A stretch of 64,000 nt of DNA, taken from Arachis hypogaea (lineage: Eukaryota; Streptophyta; Magnoliopsida; Fabales; Fabaceae). How positions within the stretch are numbered: the stretch's first letter is position 1; each line of letters begins with the position of its first letter. Below, one piece after another: positions 23,835 through 35,146 of the stretch. The translations under genes were made by a program, and so were the position numbers. The notes under the pieces were generated by a model, which made no database searches, was not told where the DNA came from, and was given only the letters and a program-made list of their open reading frames with translations. The stretch is from assembly GCF_003086295.3 (NCBI RefSeq), contig NC_092053.1, positions 114,585,905-114,649,904 on the forward strand. The letters run 5' to 3'.

Positions 23835-24984
23835 CTAGCTTTAATGGAAACAAGAATCAACTAACTTCCCAAGAATTACCACTATATGTTGGACATTATG
23901 GCTCTAGTAATCCATAAACTCAATTCCCTAAGCCAAAGGGTGGAAATCTACCCCATAACTAAGCTTGGCATTTCATCAAACACTTAGAGGGCATAAACAT
24001 AAAACATGGAAAAATTGGTAAATTAAGGAAAGCTATGAACCACAAATGCTCAAAATCAATAAAGGCAACTCAAACAAACATATAAAAGCCATCAAACATC
24101 AAATTAAACAACTAGGAATCCAAAATTGCAAGACTATGTAAATATGGATAAGAGAAATTGAAATAGATGAAAGTGTAGAACAAGTAATGTAATTAAAGGA
24201 GAAATTAAAGAAATACTTACAATGCAATTGCTATAATCCAAAATCAAACTTGAAGTATAAAATGCTACAAACCCTAATTAAACCTAAGAGAGAATTTCCT
24301 AATCTACACTACTCCTACTCCTACTATGTGTTTTTTTCCTATTCTTAGATGGCTCCCTTCATATGTGTTGCATTCCCCTTTATATAGCCTCTCAAACCAG
24401 CCTCAAGCCTTCAGAAATGGGCCAAGGAAGCCCCAAAATCGCGAGTACACGTGCATTTTTAATGAAGGCACACACTGGGACCTGTGCGGATGCACAGATG
24501 TGTGCGTCCGCACACTTCGCTGAATTTCCACCTGTACGCACAGAGGGTTATGCGCACGCACACTTCACGATGCTCTAGATTCACTCTTGGGTTCTTGTCC
24601 GTATGCACAAGTAGCTGTGCGCACGCACGCATGCTGATTTCCATTTTGTGCGTACGCACACATCCTTGTGCGTACACACGCATGGCTGGGCTCTCCTCCT
24701 TTGTTTTCTTCATGCTTTCTCCCTTTTGCATGCTCCTCTTCCATTCCCACCAAGCCATTCCTACCTTATTCATCTGAAATCACTCACAAATAACATCAAG
24801 GTATCGAATGGAAGGTAAATGAAATAAAATTAGTCAAAATAAGTACAAAAGAGCATGTTTTCACATTTATGTCCAAATTAGGGAGATAACACAAAATTAT
24901 GCTATTTGAGTACTTAAGTGTGAGTTCATATGCTAGAATCCATCCAAATTGATTCAAAATATACCATCAAATATGGACTCATCA

Positions 24985-25690
24985 CCCACTGATTATGTTG
25001 TTGTTCTGGAATTTCATGATTATGATCATCATGTCCCCTGAGTAGTTGACTTCGGAAACGAGACTTTTCTCAATTGTGAACGCTCAGTCAGCCGTCGTTC
25101 CAGCTCTAGGCAAAGACGCTCTAATTCTTGTACCCGGTGTCGCATTTCTGGCATGGCATGATGATAATCATCACCTAACCCTGTGAAATGTCGGGTTTCT
25201 CTTGTATTATGAGCTTCCAGGTCAGGTACCTCCTGATTTTCATATCCAAGAGGTACTTGACGTTCCTTAGGGATAGGAGTGACACCCGTCTCGTGCCCGT
25301 CTTCCTGATATTGCTCTCTTAACAGAGTATCAAGGTTAATTGTTGAATGAATTTTGTGCTCAGTCATGATTCTTAGCGAAGTGAAGATAGCACCAAATGT
25401 TCGTACCTGGAGTGGAGATCACGAACTGGAGAGTTTATAGATCGGATATCCTAACTTCGGTGAGTGAAGAACCAGGCCGTGGGGCAACCTGCAAGATACT
25501 CTGATGCTTAAGTTAGCAATGTGTTTTGATAGTATGATCTCGTTCAGCCTTTACTTGCTGAGTTCCTTTTTCTTTTATCCCTGTAATACGAGATCACCGT
25601 TCACCCCACATTAGCTACCTTTATGTCGTATTCTTAATGTCATGATTTGGCAGTTTCATGACTTAATGGCATGCTCGTTTAGCTCTATTG
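24985..25690 (-). mobile_element. Fragment of an older Tat-type retrotransposon (LTR end, PBS, gag start)
   Basis: On the minus strand an LTR tail ends ...TACGAACA at 25,398, followed by TTTGGTGC..., and a frame starts at 25,367. The LTR tail shares GCTTAAGTTAGC and the CTTGCAGGT block with the inverted Tat LTR at 9,880-9,910, so the two are related. The fragment is cut at 24,984 by the Athila-like element, making this the oldest layer of the stack. The outer limit near 25,690, where CACTA-type repeats start, is approximate. Confidence 0.65.
25029..25367 (-). pseudogene. N-terminal gag fragment of the older Tat element
   Basis: A 112-codon frame starts ~30 bp after the LTR end, right where gag should begin. 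The product is polar and charged, with a predicted helix/coiled coil (MRHRVQELERLCLELERRL, near residues 75-93). It lacks any complete gag domain; the rest lies beyond the Athila-like insertion and is not in the window. Confidence 0.5.
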
Positions 25691-27692
25691 CCACGCTTTT
25701 GAATGGGTGACCTCTGAAAGGGTGGCGATTGCTCTATCGCCACGATTTTTTCAGCCTATCGCCACGCTTTTTTTTGCCACGCTTTTTTACAAATTGCCAC
25801 TTTTAAAAGCGTGGCTGTAGGTGGGAGATATGGCCACGCTTTTAAAGCATGACCGTATGTGGAGGGTAGGGCCATGCTTGTAAAGCGTGGCAATAGAGCA
25901 GATATGGCCACGCTTTTACAAGTGTGGCAGTAGACAAGACGTTGCCACGCTTTTAAAGCGTGGTAATAGAGGAGATATGGCCACGCTTGAAAAGCGTGGC
26001 AACAAGTGGAGATATGGCCACGATTTTGAAGCGTGGCAGTAGACCAGATATGGCCACGCTTTAAAAGCGTGGCGAAAATAGGAGATATGGCCACGCTTTA
26101 TAAGCGTGGCAATAGAACAGAGATATGGCCAGATGGCCACGCTTTTAAAGCATGGCAAAAATGATGGTTAGTAACCTAATTCCTTTTTAATCTTCATAAA
26201 TAAAACCTTACATAAATTCATAGATAATTTTATAATTTAGTCAATGACCAATAATTTTAAATACAGTAATCCAACTTTCATAAAGTTGTCACCAATATAA
26301 GTGTGTGATCACATAACAACATGCTCTAATAAAGTCACCAAAATAAGTGTGTGATCACACAATAACATGCTCTAACAAAATACCAAAAATCAAAGTCATA
26401 ACAACTACTCATGAATTCCTAATACATGAATTAGAATTCCTAATCAAAGTCATAACATCTACTTCTTGTACTTCATGCCAAGATATAAAAAATTCATGTA
26501 TCATTGCAAGCGAATTTGTTTTACCCTATGCCCTGCAAAATAAAAAACACAAATGAACAACTACAAATAAAAAAATGGATGATGCAGTAAACTAAACTAG
26601 TTTTACGAGCCAAAGAGGGTGCCCTGCTATGAAGCATGTTGAGAGGTGCTTTGAAGAGCCTTCAATGCTAATAGTTACCTATGAAGGGGAGCACAACTAC
26701 CCTAATGGCAGAGACGAACGCACCAGCAGGGAAAATCGAGCAAAGCAGAAATAGCAAGGCATACATGAACGAGGGATATAGCAGATGCGAGGCAGAGGCG
26801 CGGTGGAGGGGATGACAAAGAAGACGGTTGCCAGCGCAATGGTGAGGGTTAGGGCATGGTGGCCAGAGCAGGAAGGCGATGACAAAAGTAAGGTGAAACC
26901 ACAAGGAAGGAGAGCAGAGAAGACGACACTGGCGACGATGCAGAGGAGATCGGTGAGGATGACGACGCTAGTGACGAGGTAAACGAGGACGACGTTAGTG
27001 ACGGGGAGGAGACGAGGTGGAGGAGAGTCTAATGGCGCAGCGAGGACTGTGCTGGTGACGGCGGGGATCTGAGCTCTTCCAGGGTTGCCATGGATCAGAG
27101 TTGAGAGTTGAGTGACGATGGTAACTTGGTAAGAACTGAGAGTGAGAGAGTGCTTTATTTTTCAAAGGGTTTTAATTAAGGGTTTCAAAGGGGATCTGAG
27201 CTCTTCCCGATCGAAGCTTGCTTTTGGGTTATAATTAAGGGTTTTATTTTTCAGAAACCTTTTGGCCACGCTTTAAAGCGTGCCAAAAGAGTCCCTGTTT
27301 AGCATGGCCAAAACAAATGTGGTCGTATCTCCAATCAACTGCTACCCTTCCAAAAGCGTGGCCGTTGACCTTTTTCACCACGTTTTTGAAGCGTGGCAAG
27401 AAAAAAACGTGGCCAAATCTCTATTCAATCGCCACCCTCACAAAAGCGTGGCCATTGACCACTTTAAGCGTGGCAAAAAAAAAAGCGTGGCCATATCTCC
27501 AATCAGCTGCTACCCTTCCAAAAACGTGGCTGTTGACCCTTTTCGCCACATTTTCGAAGCGTGGTAAGAAAAAACGTGGCAAAATCTCTATTCAATCGCC
27601 AACCTCACAAAAGAGTGGCCATTGACCACTTTTGGTCACGCTTTTAAAGCTTGGAAAAAAAAACGTAGCCATAGACCTTTTTTCTTGTAGTG
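25691..27692. mobile_element. CACTA-type non-autonomous element with palindromic subterminal repeats
   Basis: The right end reads CTTGTAGTG at 27,684-27,692, the complement of the CACTACAAG end of CACTA elements. Both subterminal regions (~25,700-26,160 and ~27,260-27,690) are packed with GCCACGCTTTTAAAGCGTGG words, about one per 40-50 bp. No CACTACAAG end is found on the left, so that side is truncated or rearranged. No transposase is seen. The centre (26,640-27,160) is G/A-rich and may be captured sequence that I cannot identify. Confidence 0.72.
25739..26160. repeat. Left subterminal GCCACGC array of the CACTA-type element
   Basis: About nine units of ~45 bp, each containing GATATGGCCACGCTTTT, AAAGCGTGGC and a GCAATAGA/GCAGTAGAC linker. 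The core GCCACGCTTTTAAAGCGTGGC is a near-perfect palindrome. Such subterminal repeats bind CACTA transposase. Minus-strand frames here encode repeated AWPYL-like peptides and are artefacts. Confidence 0.8.
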
Positions 27693-27952
27693 CCAACATC
27701 ATCTTGTAACGTGGGGTAACATCAAATTCTTATTATTTCATTATGTTATTATTTGTCTAGAACAAAATATATATATATATATATACCGCTTTACTCCAGC
27801 CGCAGTCACTTCGTCATTTTTGCCGTCACCAGCGTCATCTATGTTTTCTGTTGTCTTCTCAAGCACTACTTTGTTTGATTTACTGATTCATTGTTTTATT
27901 TATTTATTTGTTATATTTTAAAGACTTAAAGTCTACCAAATTATAGATATTA

Positions 27953-28228
27953 GAGAAAATGACAAATAGGTCCCTAATCTTTTGTCTCGCGGACATTTTC
28001 GTCCTTAACCATTGAAAAATACTTTTAAGTCCCTGACCTTCACAAAACTTGGACGGATCAGTCCCTCCGTCCAAATGCCTCCGTTAGGGACTGATCCGTC
28101 CAAATGCCTCCGTCAGGGACTGATCCGTCCAAGTTTTGTGAAGGTCAGAGACTTAAAAGTATTTTTTAATGGTCAAGGACAAAAATGTCCGAGGGGCAAA
28201 AGGTCAGGGACCTATTTGTCCTTTTCTC
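27953..28228. mobile_element. Mutator-type fold-back MITE, 276 bp
   Basis: Exact 9-bp target duplication TAGATATTA (27,944-27,952 and 28,229-28,237). The element is almost entirely a palindrome: GAGAAAATGACAAATAGG at the left mirrors CCTATTTGTCCTTTTCTC at the right, and the centre repeats GGACTGATCCGTCCAA on opposite strands. A 9-bp TSD indicates mobilisation by a Mutator-like transposase. Confidence 0.93.
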
Positions 28229-28780
28229 TAGATATTAAATGATATTTATTTAACTATGAATATGATGTATTGTAGTTTGTAATTCTTTTTCATTTTTTTA
28301 CTGTTACAGTTTTTTTCAATTTTTCAGATTTAATTTTTAATTGGGTACCCAATTATTTGAATCAATCTAATTTAGATTTAATCGCTTCGGATTGGTTCGA
28401 CTTCGCTCATAAAAATGACCTTTTACCTAATTTAAATAGAACTGATTAAATTTTATTAGTTCGGTCACTTTTCTTCTCTAAATCCGAATCAACCCAATCT
28501 GTTACCCGTGATAAAAGATATCTGTCGTCGCTCTTCCCTAAATCCTAAGAAAAATGTAATAAATATTTAATGATATTAATTTTTGGTCAGCAACACACAG
28601 ATAATTCAATATATTAGTATTTAATTAGGTTTATATAAAAAATATATATTCCGAAATAAAAATACTTAAGGTGACCGAAGTATGTCAGTATCCAGCAAAT
28701 TATCATTAAAATATCCAAGAAAAGTAATTCAGCTAACTGATTCAAGAACTATAAGAATAAATAAAAGTAAAATTTAAAGA

Positions 28781-28946
28781 GGAATGTTAGAGGCAGCAAT
28801 TTTGGTGTTTCGTAATTATCAATTAGTCATCAATAGTGTTTTTAATGGTGTGAGATTACATTTAATGGTAAGAGATCACTCACTTTTGTTTTGATGGTTA
28901 AGTGCTGGCCAGAAAACACAAAAATTATTGGCCCCTAGACTTTTCC
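28781..28946. mobile_element. MITE with degenerate ends, 166 bp
   Basis: Left end GGAATGTTAGAGGCAGCAAT and right end (complement) GGAAAAGTCTAGGGGCCAAT form imperfect inverted repeats. Inside is CTTTTGTTTTGATGGTTAAG. Flanks AATTTAAAGA and AAAATTAAAA suggest a decayed 9-bp AT-rich duplication. It resembles a MITE common in peanut from memory. Coordinates are good to a few bases. Confidence 0.65.
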
Positions 28947-29381
28947 AAAATTAAAAAAAAAGAAAGTAAGCCAACATATTGTGGTGAACGCAAAGTTAAA
29001 GTTCAATGAATGACACCATTCTTCATGTCCTCGTATAATTTGTAATTGAATAAAATAGGAGTAGCTTCGAAAGATATTCAAACGCTCCCAAACTTTTAAT
29101 GCTTTTAATATTTAAAGCTAAGTATTGAAAGTTTTATTCTTTTCAAAATGAAAGTCATGAATTCTTTACGTATGGCACGACACTAATAAAGTAACAATAA
29201 TATAAAAAATATAACACAATATAATATGCCGATTGTTTTAATTTAGTGACTCCAGAGCCTATATGGTGGTGCATGTGCAGGGAAATAGTACTTCCGATGG
29301 TAATTAGCGTTTACTATTGGATATTTATGTAATGTGAATATAAGGTACAAATAAAATATAGTTGATAGGTAATAATTAGTA

Positions 29382-29911
29382 GAGTAAAGTATCGTTTTTG
29401 TCCTCAATGTTTGGGATAAGTCTTATTTGTGTCATTAACGTTTAAATCGTCCTATTTGTATCTTTAACGTTTATAAAAGTGATTCAATATTATCCTACTA
29501 TCAATCATATTAACAAATCAGATTATATTTTTTTAATTATTCTCACTTAGATGTATTCATTCTCAATTAGGTTTCACTTGAATGTGTTCGATTTTAATAT
29601 TATACCCACTATGTGTTTAGATTCAATTATGTCCCTAGAAAAGTGAATTATGTAAATATTGTAGGAATTAGTTTCAACATTTGATGAGCTATTTTTCGGA
29701 ATAGATCATCGATTTTATCCCAGACATTTGTATTCTAATTTCAAGAAGAAATTTTTAAAGCTCAAACTAAAGCGCTCATGATCTGTAATTGATGGCAGGA
29801 TAACATTGAATCACTTTTACAAACGTTAGGGATACAAATAGGACGATTTAAACATTAGGGACACAAATAGAATTTACCCCAAACATTGAAAAAAAAAACG
29901 ATACTTTACTC
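29382..29911. mobile_element. Mutator-type MITE, 530 bp
   Basis: Exact 9-bp duplication TAATTAGTA (29,373-29,381 and 29,912-29,920). Terminal inverted repeats begin GAGTAAAGTATCGTTTTTG and extend with mismatches through AACGTTTAAATCGTCCTATT and GTGATTCAATATTATCC for ~130 bp. The centre (~29,520-29,780) is unrelated AT-rich filler with no ORF. Confidence 0.93.
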
Positions 29912-30747
29912 TAATTAGTAAGTCACATTGATATAATATAACGGATTTAAACTATATATCAATCATGAAAGGTTTAAGAGTGCCAAAGTAAGTAAAAGGT
30001 TATAAACAAAGTTTAATCTTTATATATTAACAATGTAAAAAAAATTTATACAGTACAATTATCTAATTAATTAAATTATATATTTAGATAATTTTTTAAA
30101 TATCACATTTAAAAATTACTCTTGTTAATATATCAATATACAATGATTATCTTACGTGAAAATTACATTCGTATTTTATTTTTCCGTGAAAAAAAAAAAG
30201 AGCGCTAAAAAATCTAAAGGAAGAATGATTTGTAATTTGTAGTGTGTATGATTATTGTATGGCAAGTTTTATGATATAGATAATAACTTAGCATTCACAT
30301 GTGTAGATATGTGATAGTAATCTATGGTTATATCAGGTGGTATAGAAAGGAGACATATTGTTCAGTGTGTCAGAGACGTTGCAGAAAAAATTCAATAAAA
30401 CCATGTGAGAAAATTTCTAATTAAATTGGATAATAAAATGTTATGATGAGTAATTAATTTTGGTTCATTACGAGCCTAATTTTTGGCCTTTTTTTCGTTC
30501 TTAGACAAAAAAAATTTTTTGTGTCATAGGCTAAAAAATATAACATACATTAACATTATTTTTACTCAATATGCAAAAAACCCAAAAATCACTCCAACTA
30601 TAATTACTCATAGAAAAAATAAAAAAAGGATCTGGCTGCCTCTACTACCCACTTCTAAGTTTAGGCTTTCATTCAATTAGAATAGTCCATGTACATAAAT
30701 TTGATATTGAAACAAGTAATTATGTCACATCCAAAAAAAAAAAAATA

Positions 30748-30748
30748 A

Positions 30749-30814
<66 letters not shown>
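30748..30814. repeat. (AAT)n microsatellite, about 22 units
   Basis: A pure AAT run after an A-rich tract. At the homologous site in the right arm (~61,438-61,456) only about six units remain, so this tract expanded, or its partner contracted, after the arms separated. Confidence 0.95.
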
Positions 30815-31890
30815 CATTTTAAGCAACATTTAATTGAATCTGCATGTGTTATATAAAATAGTTTATAGTTGATGTTTAGTAATATTAATTTAATGAATTA
30901 TTTTAAATTAAAATAAGAATACTAATAATAGTGAATCAAATAATAAAGTTTGATTTGTTTTATATTTATTTGGATATCTAAAAACACCAAAATATGTAAC
31001 ACTTCCAAAAAAAATGATTATTCTCTTATAGAGTTGCAAATTATATATTTTATTAAATATTATATGAACAAATTATTATACACATAGTATAAGCAAAAGA
31101 AAAAAAAAGAAAATACATAATGGTGAATACATATTAAAATATTATCAGAATACACTATTGTTAAGATATAATATAAATAAAAAATTATGTATGTATGAAT
31201 AAATACTAAATGTGTACGCTTAAACATTATTTTGATGAATTTGCTTACATGATTTAAATTACGAATATTAATTAATTTTTTATAAATTTTTAATTTTTAA
31301 AAAAATTATTTAAAAATATCTATACACTATACCTAACCAAAAATTTAAAGACGAAGAAGTTATTAAAAAATTATTATAAAAAAATATTTATTACTATCAA
31401 GTGTCAACCTAGACAAAAAATTGTAATGATAGACTAATAATTACAGTATCTATGTTTGTAACCTGAAATTGTTATTATAGCACATGCTCGAATGGAGAAG
31501 TTTGGATACAGAATAATAAAGAATCCTTTTAGGCATACCTGAAATTAAAAGGCATATTTATACAAATTTTTGATGATATATTTAATAGAAGCTAATTTTG
31601 ATGTGCGTATAGTTGCTTTGCACGTGCGTTTAATTACGTAATACTACAGGAGAAAAAAACTAATTTTTAAAGAGACCACGTGAATGTCATCTAAAAGAAC
31701 GGATGTGATTGCAAGACTATATAAAATATTTTGCATTGTCTATGCATGAAAATTAAACTAATGTTTAACAACAGAAATATACGAAAAATTAGATATCACA
31801 GGCATTCCATTTTGGAAAACCACTTTAAAGAAAACAAAACCCAATGGATTCATCATGAACTGGCCTGAGTGGCTGAGACTAAGAGCATGC

Positions 31891-32400
31891 TGATAAATCC
31901 GTAATTCTATGATGAATTTTTATCCGAAAAGAGAAAATTTTAACAACTTATGTTGCACTTATTCTTTGAGATTGCATACTTTTGTGAATTTCCTTCTAAT
32001 TGTGGCTAATTTTTTAAAAAGAAAATACGTTTCATACTTAAAATTGCCAAATTTTATTCATTTTTATTCCATTCGATACCTTGATATGTTTGTTTAAGTG
32101 ATATAAGTTTTAGAAGGTTATGATGGCTTAGGAAGTTAGAGAAAAAACATGCAAATGCGGATGATTCATGACGAAATGAATACTGTAAATTCTCCAAGTC
32201 GTGCGTACGCTTCATTCTCAATCCGTGCGTACGCATCATAGGCGCATACGCATGACCCTTGACACGTGACTCGCTTGAACAAACACGTAGTTGGCGATTT
32301 CAATCTCATTTTAGGTCCGATCAAAATCATTTCTGAAGCATTCGAAGCACAGATTAAGTGGGTTTTGATCATGTTTTAGGGTTTTCGGGTGTGTTAATTT
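31891..32400 (+). repeat. Old LTR remnant in the left arm
   Basis: It starts TGATAAATCC and contains CCATTCGATACCTTGAT and GTGCGTACGC words that also occur, in the same order, in the LTR at 24,984-23,990 (read on the minus strand). It is therefore a diverged relative of that LTR family. It is mirrored at 60,349-~59,900, so it predates the inverted duplication. The 3' limit is uncertain. Confidence 0.55.
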
Positions 32401-33484
32401 AACTTCCCTCTAATTTTAGTTTTTGATCCCGTTTTAGTTGAGTATTGGTTATATTATCTTTTCCTACCATCTGAGGTTACCCGATTTTTATTGTTAGTCT
32501 ATTGTTTTATTTTTTTTACTATTTTTAGTTTAGGAACACGAGTTGAATTTCCATTTTTCTTTAATACAATTTGAGATTTTTTATGTTTATTGTTGATCAT
32601 TTGAGTTGTTATTATTGCTTTCTTATCTAAGTTAGTTGTAACTTTTATTTTTTCATTTTAGAGACTTGCGTTGGTTAGTTGTTGTTAGGTTTAGGGATCG
32701 CTGTCGGCAAGTTGCAATGTTTATATATTGATTCAACTGGGTCAAGGCAATTTTGACAACAGTCTGCATTCTATTGTTATAGAAGGTCAGCGAATGTGTT
32801 TCGTTAAAATCGGTAGCAAGCTCCGATAAAAAAATTTCTTCTTTCCATACATTTTTTTCACTTTCCCAGAGGAGAAAACACAATGACATGTTCTAAGGCC
32901 TGAGACCGTATGCAAGATGTTGTTGCAGCAGCCAGCTGTTGTTCGCTAATGTGGATTATAGATCCCACTAAAGAGGAAATTATAGATGAAACACCGATGA
33001 AAATGATAAGCGGTCTGTTGGACAAACGTGTTTGAGAAGATTAAAGTGCGAAACAGTGTCTGGAACGTTGTTTTATTTGTGGTTATTTTTAATTTATTGA
33101 AAAAAATATTAACTTGATGTTATAACAGTGAATAATAATTCTGCTTAAATAGAATACTAAACAAAATACTATATAAAAATTGTAATAAAAAGGTATAAAA
33201 AAGAATAAATATATTTTTGATAACCTTACATTGTTATTTAATAACATATTTTTTAAAGAGTTATCCATGAAGACGTAAAGATATTAAACATTCGGTATTT
33301 TTATTTTCAAATTTTAAAACATAAAATTTAAATGAATTATATAAAACGATTTTACTTCTAAAAATGATCTAAAATAAACAATAATTTATAAATATAAATT
33401 AATTAAAATAATAAACTGTATATTTTATGGTGAAATTGTTAGAACGTCAATTATTTATTATTTTAATTACGTTATTATTATTAT

Positions 33485-33538
<54 letters not shown>
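33485..33538. repeat. (TAG)n microsatellite, about 18 units
   Basis: A pure TAG/GTA run. The matching site in the right arm (~58,790-58,806) has only a few ATT/ATG units, so this expansion is specific to the left arm. Long poly-Val or poly-Leu frames across it (33,427-33,649) are artefacts. Confidence 0.95.
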
Positions 33539-35146
33539 GTTTGGTGTTGTCGATAATGATGCACGTAGTATATATTGTGGGTTCCAGTAGAGGAAATTTG
33601 GATGGGTTATCGAGGAGTCAATGAGGAGCTTTCCAATTGCACGAGTCACGATGAAAGATAGAATGGATGGGTTAGCAGTGATGATGTGTGTTTACCGTGA
33701 ACAGTATATATATTTATTTTGAGGTTGAACTGTGTTGGGGATGTAATCTACTCCAGATAATGATTACCTAGCTAATGGATAAAGTGGAGATTTCTTAATT
33801 TTTTTTATTACCGTGTCAAAAAAGTAACATCTTATTATCATGTCCTTTGAATCAGGTTTTGATTTATTTATATTGGTTTTTTATTAAGAAAAAAAAAGAA
33901 TTTAGGAGACATAAAAGCAAATATCCTACTTTCCTCTTCAATTGAGTAGTAGTTGCATCATGTACCCAAAAGACATTAGAAATTACATGAGGTGTTCATT
34001 GTCTGGTATTTTTTGTATGACTTTACATCATAAAATAATAGCCCAACGTTTATGCTGTGCTTGGTTGAGAATACTAGAGACAAGTCATATTTATTGAAAA
34101 AAAGGAAAGGCCAAAAAATCAATGCAAACAGTTATCTATTACTCTAACAAAAATGAGCCGTGTTTTGAATGAAATGCAAGAAAAAATAAAGACTTTGACA
34201 TATTTGTAATTTGTGATACGATAACAATATATTATATTGTCATTCTTATTATTTGAAATGAGTTTTGTTTTGTTATGATTTGGATCTCTATAGGCGGATC
34301 AACTTTTGCTTATTTTTTTTTTTTAAATTCTGATTACCTTTTCGTTATTTAACTATAGTTAAACTATACAAATATAAAAAATTTCTCTATCTGTTTTTGT
34401 TTCTATTATCCAAACCTTATTTACTTATTTTACTAAATGGTGGACATTCAGGTAAAGACGCTCAACACGTCTTTAAATATAGATGTTTGATCTCATCTAT
34501 TGAATAGATTATCATATATTAAATTTTTGACACATGACATAGATTAAAACTTAAAAGTGATATCTTTATTAAAAATGTTGTTATATTATTAAAGTTATTA
34601 TTTTGATTCTTATGCCAATATTTTAAATTGCTTAAAATTTAAATTTTTAACAAAAAACTTATTAGAGAATTATTTTATTTTTATTATTTTTTATAAATTG
34701 TATAATATTATGTTTTTGTTTTTATTTCATTATGATTTTAATTCTTTTTTATTTTGAGAATTTAATAAATTTTTACGAGTTGAGTTTTTATTTAAAATTT
34801 TAAAAATTTTTAAAAAATTTATATTTTAATTTAATTGTTGATTCAATCCTATTTATAATTTATATTTTTATTACTAATTTATATTTTGTAGAACATATTT
34901 TTAAATGTGGCTAAACAAACAACTTAAAAAAATTGTTTTTACCATCTTTATGTGAGTGAAATTAGTTTAGGGTGAATGCGGAGTCAGGCTCACGTGGATT
35001 TTGGATGGGCCCGTGGGAGGGGGGTGTTAATGGATATATCCATGAATCATAAAATGCTTTCCTTTCTCTTTTCATAGTGGTGTCAGCACTCTTCGTTTTT
35101 CTCGTATTCTTCGAAGATACAGCCACACTTGCATGTGTTAATAGTC

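Larger units (their letters stand above)
10066..24984 (-). mobile_element. Athila-like non-autonomous LTR retrotransposon, heavily invaded
   Basis: Read on the minus strand: 5' LTR from 24,984 (TGATGAGTCC), LTR end at 21,818, an Asp-tRNA-type PBS at 21,811-21,794, one decayed ORF, a long non-coding stretch, a purine tract (AAGTGTGGGAAAAT) and a 3' LTR starting at 11,060 and cut off at 10,066 by the Tat element. The surviving 995 bp of the 3' LTR match 23,990-24,984 with no net length change and only scattered substitutions. Without the hAT (5.8 kb) the interior is ~5 kb with no RT, RNase H or integrase motifs in any frame I examined. Mobility would have needed proteins from a relative. The 5' flank is CCCAC (24,985-24,989). 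Confidence 0.85.
21818..24984 (-). repeat. 5' LTR of the Athila-like element, interrupted by a solo LTR
   Basis: It begins TGATGAGTCC at 24,984 and ends TCA at 21,818. Total 3,167 bp; removing the solo LTR and one TSD copy leaves ~1.68 kb, close to the ~1.7 kb LTRs of the FIDEL-like element in this window. Its U3-like part contains the TGTGCG palindrome cluster at 24,480-24,680. The first 995 bp are the intact partner of the truncated 3' LTR. Confidence 0.85.
27693..30260. other. AT-rich spacer holding three MITEs
   Basis: No coding sequence recognisable. It has an (AT)n run at ~27,766-27,785. The three MITEs at 27,953, 28,781 and 29,382 account for ~0.97 kb; the rest is unique-looking AT-rich DNA up to the start of the inverted duplication at 30,261. 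Confidence 0.7.
30815..35146 (+). other. Left-arm spacer upstream of the RNase H1-N gene
   Basis: AT-rich sequence with no supported gene. It contains an old LTR remnant (31,891-~32,400, listed), a (TAG)n tract at 33,485-33,538, and nothing else I can name. The sequence just before 35,147 should hold the gene promoter, but I see no clear TATA box. The whole stretch is mirrored at 57,153-~61,500. Confidence 0.6.

Noticed and set aside
31850..31900. tRNA-like start (GGCCTGAGTGGCTGAGA)
   Set aside because: The Leu/Ser tRNA-like word is not followed by an anticodon arm or a B-box GGTTCGA, and the same bases flank an LTR remnant in both arms.
33427..33649. Poly-Val and poly-Leu open frames
   Set aside because: They are produced by the (TAG)n microsatellite and are absent from the mirrored arm.
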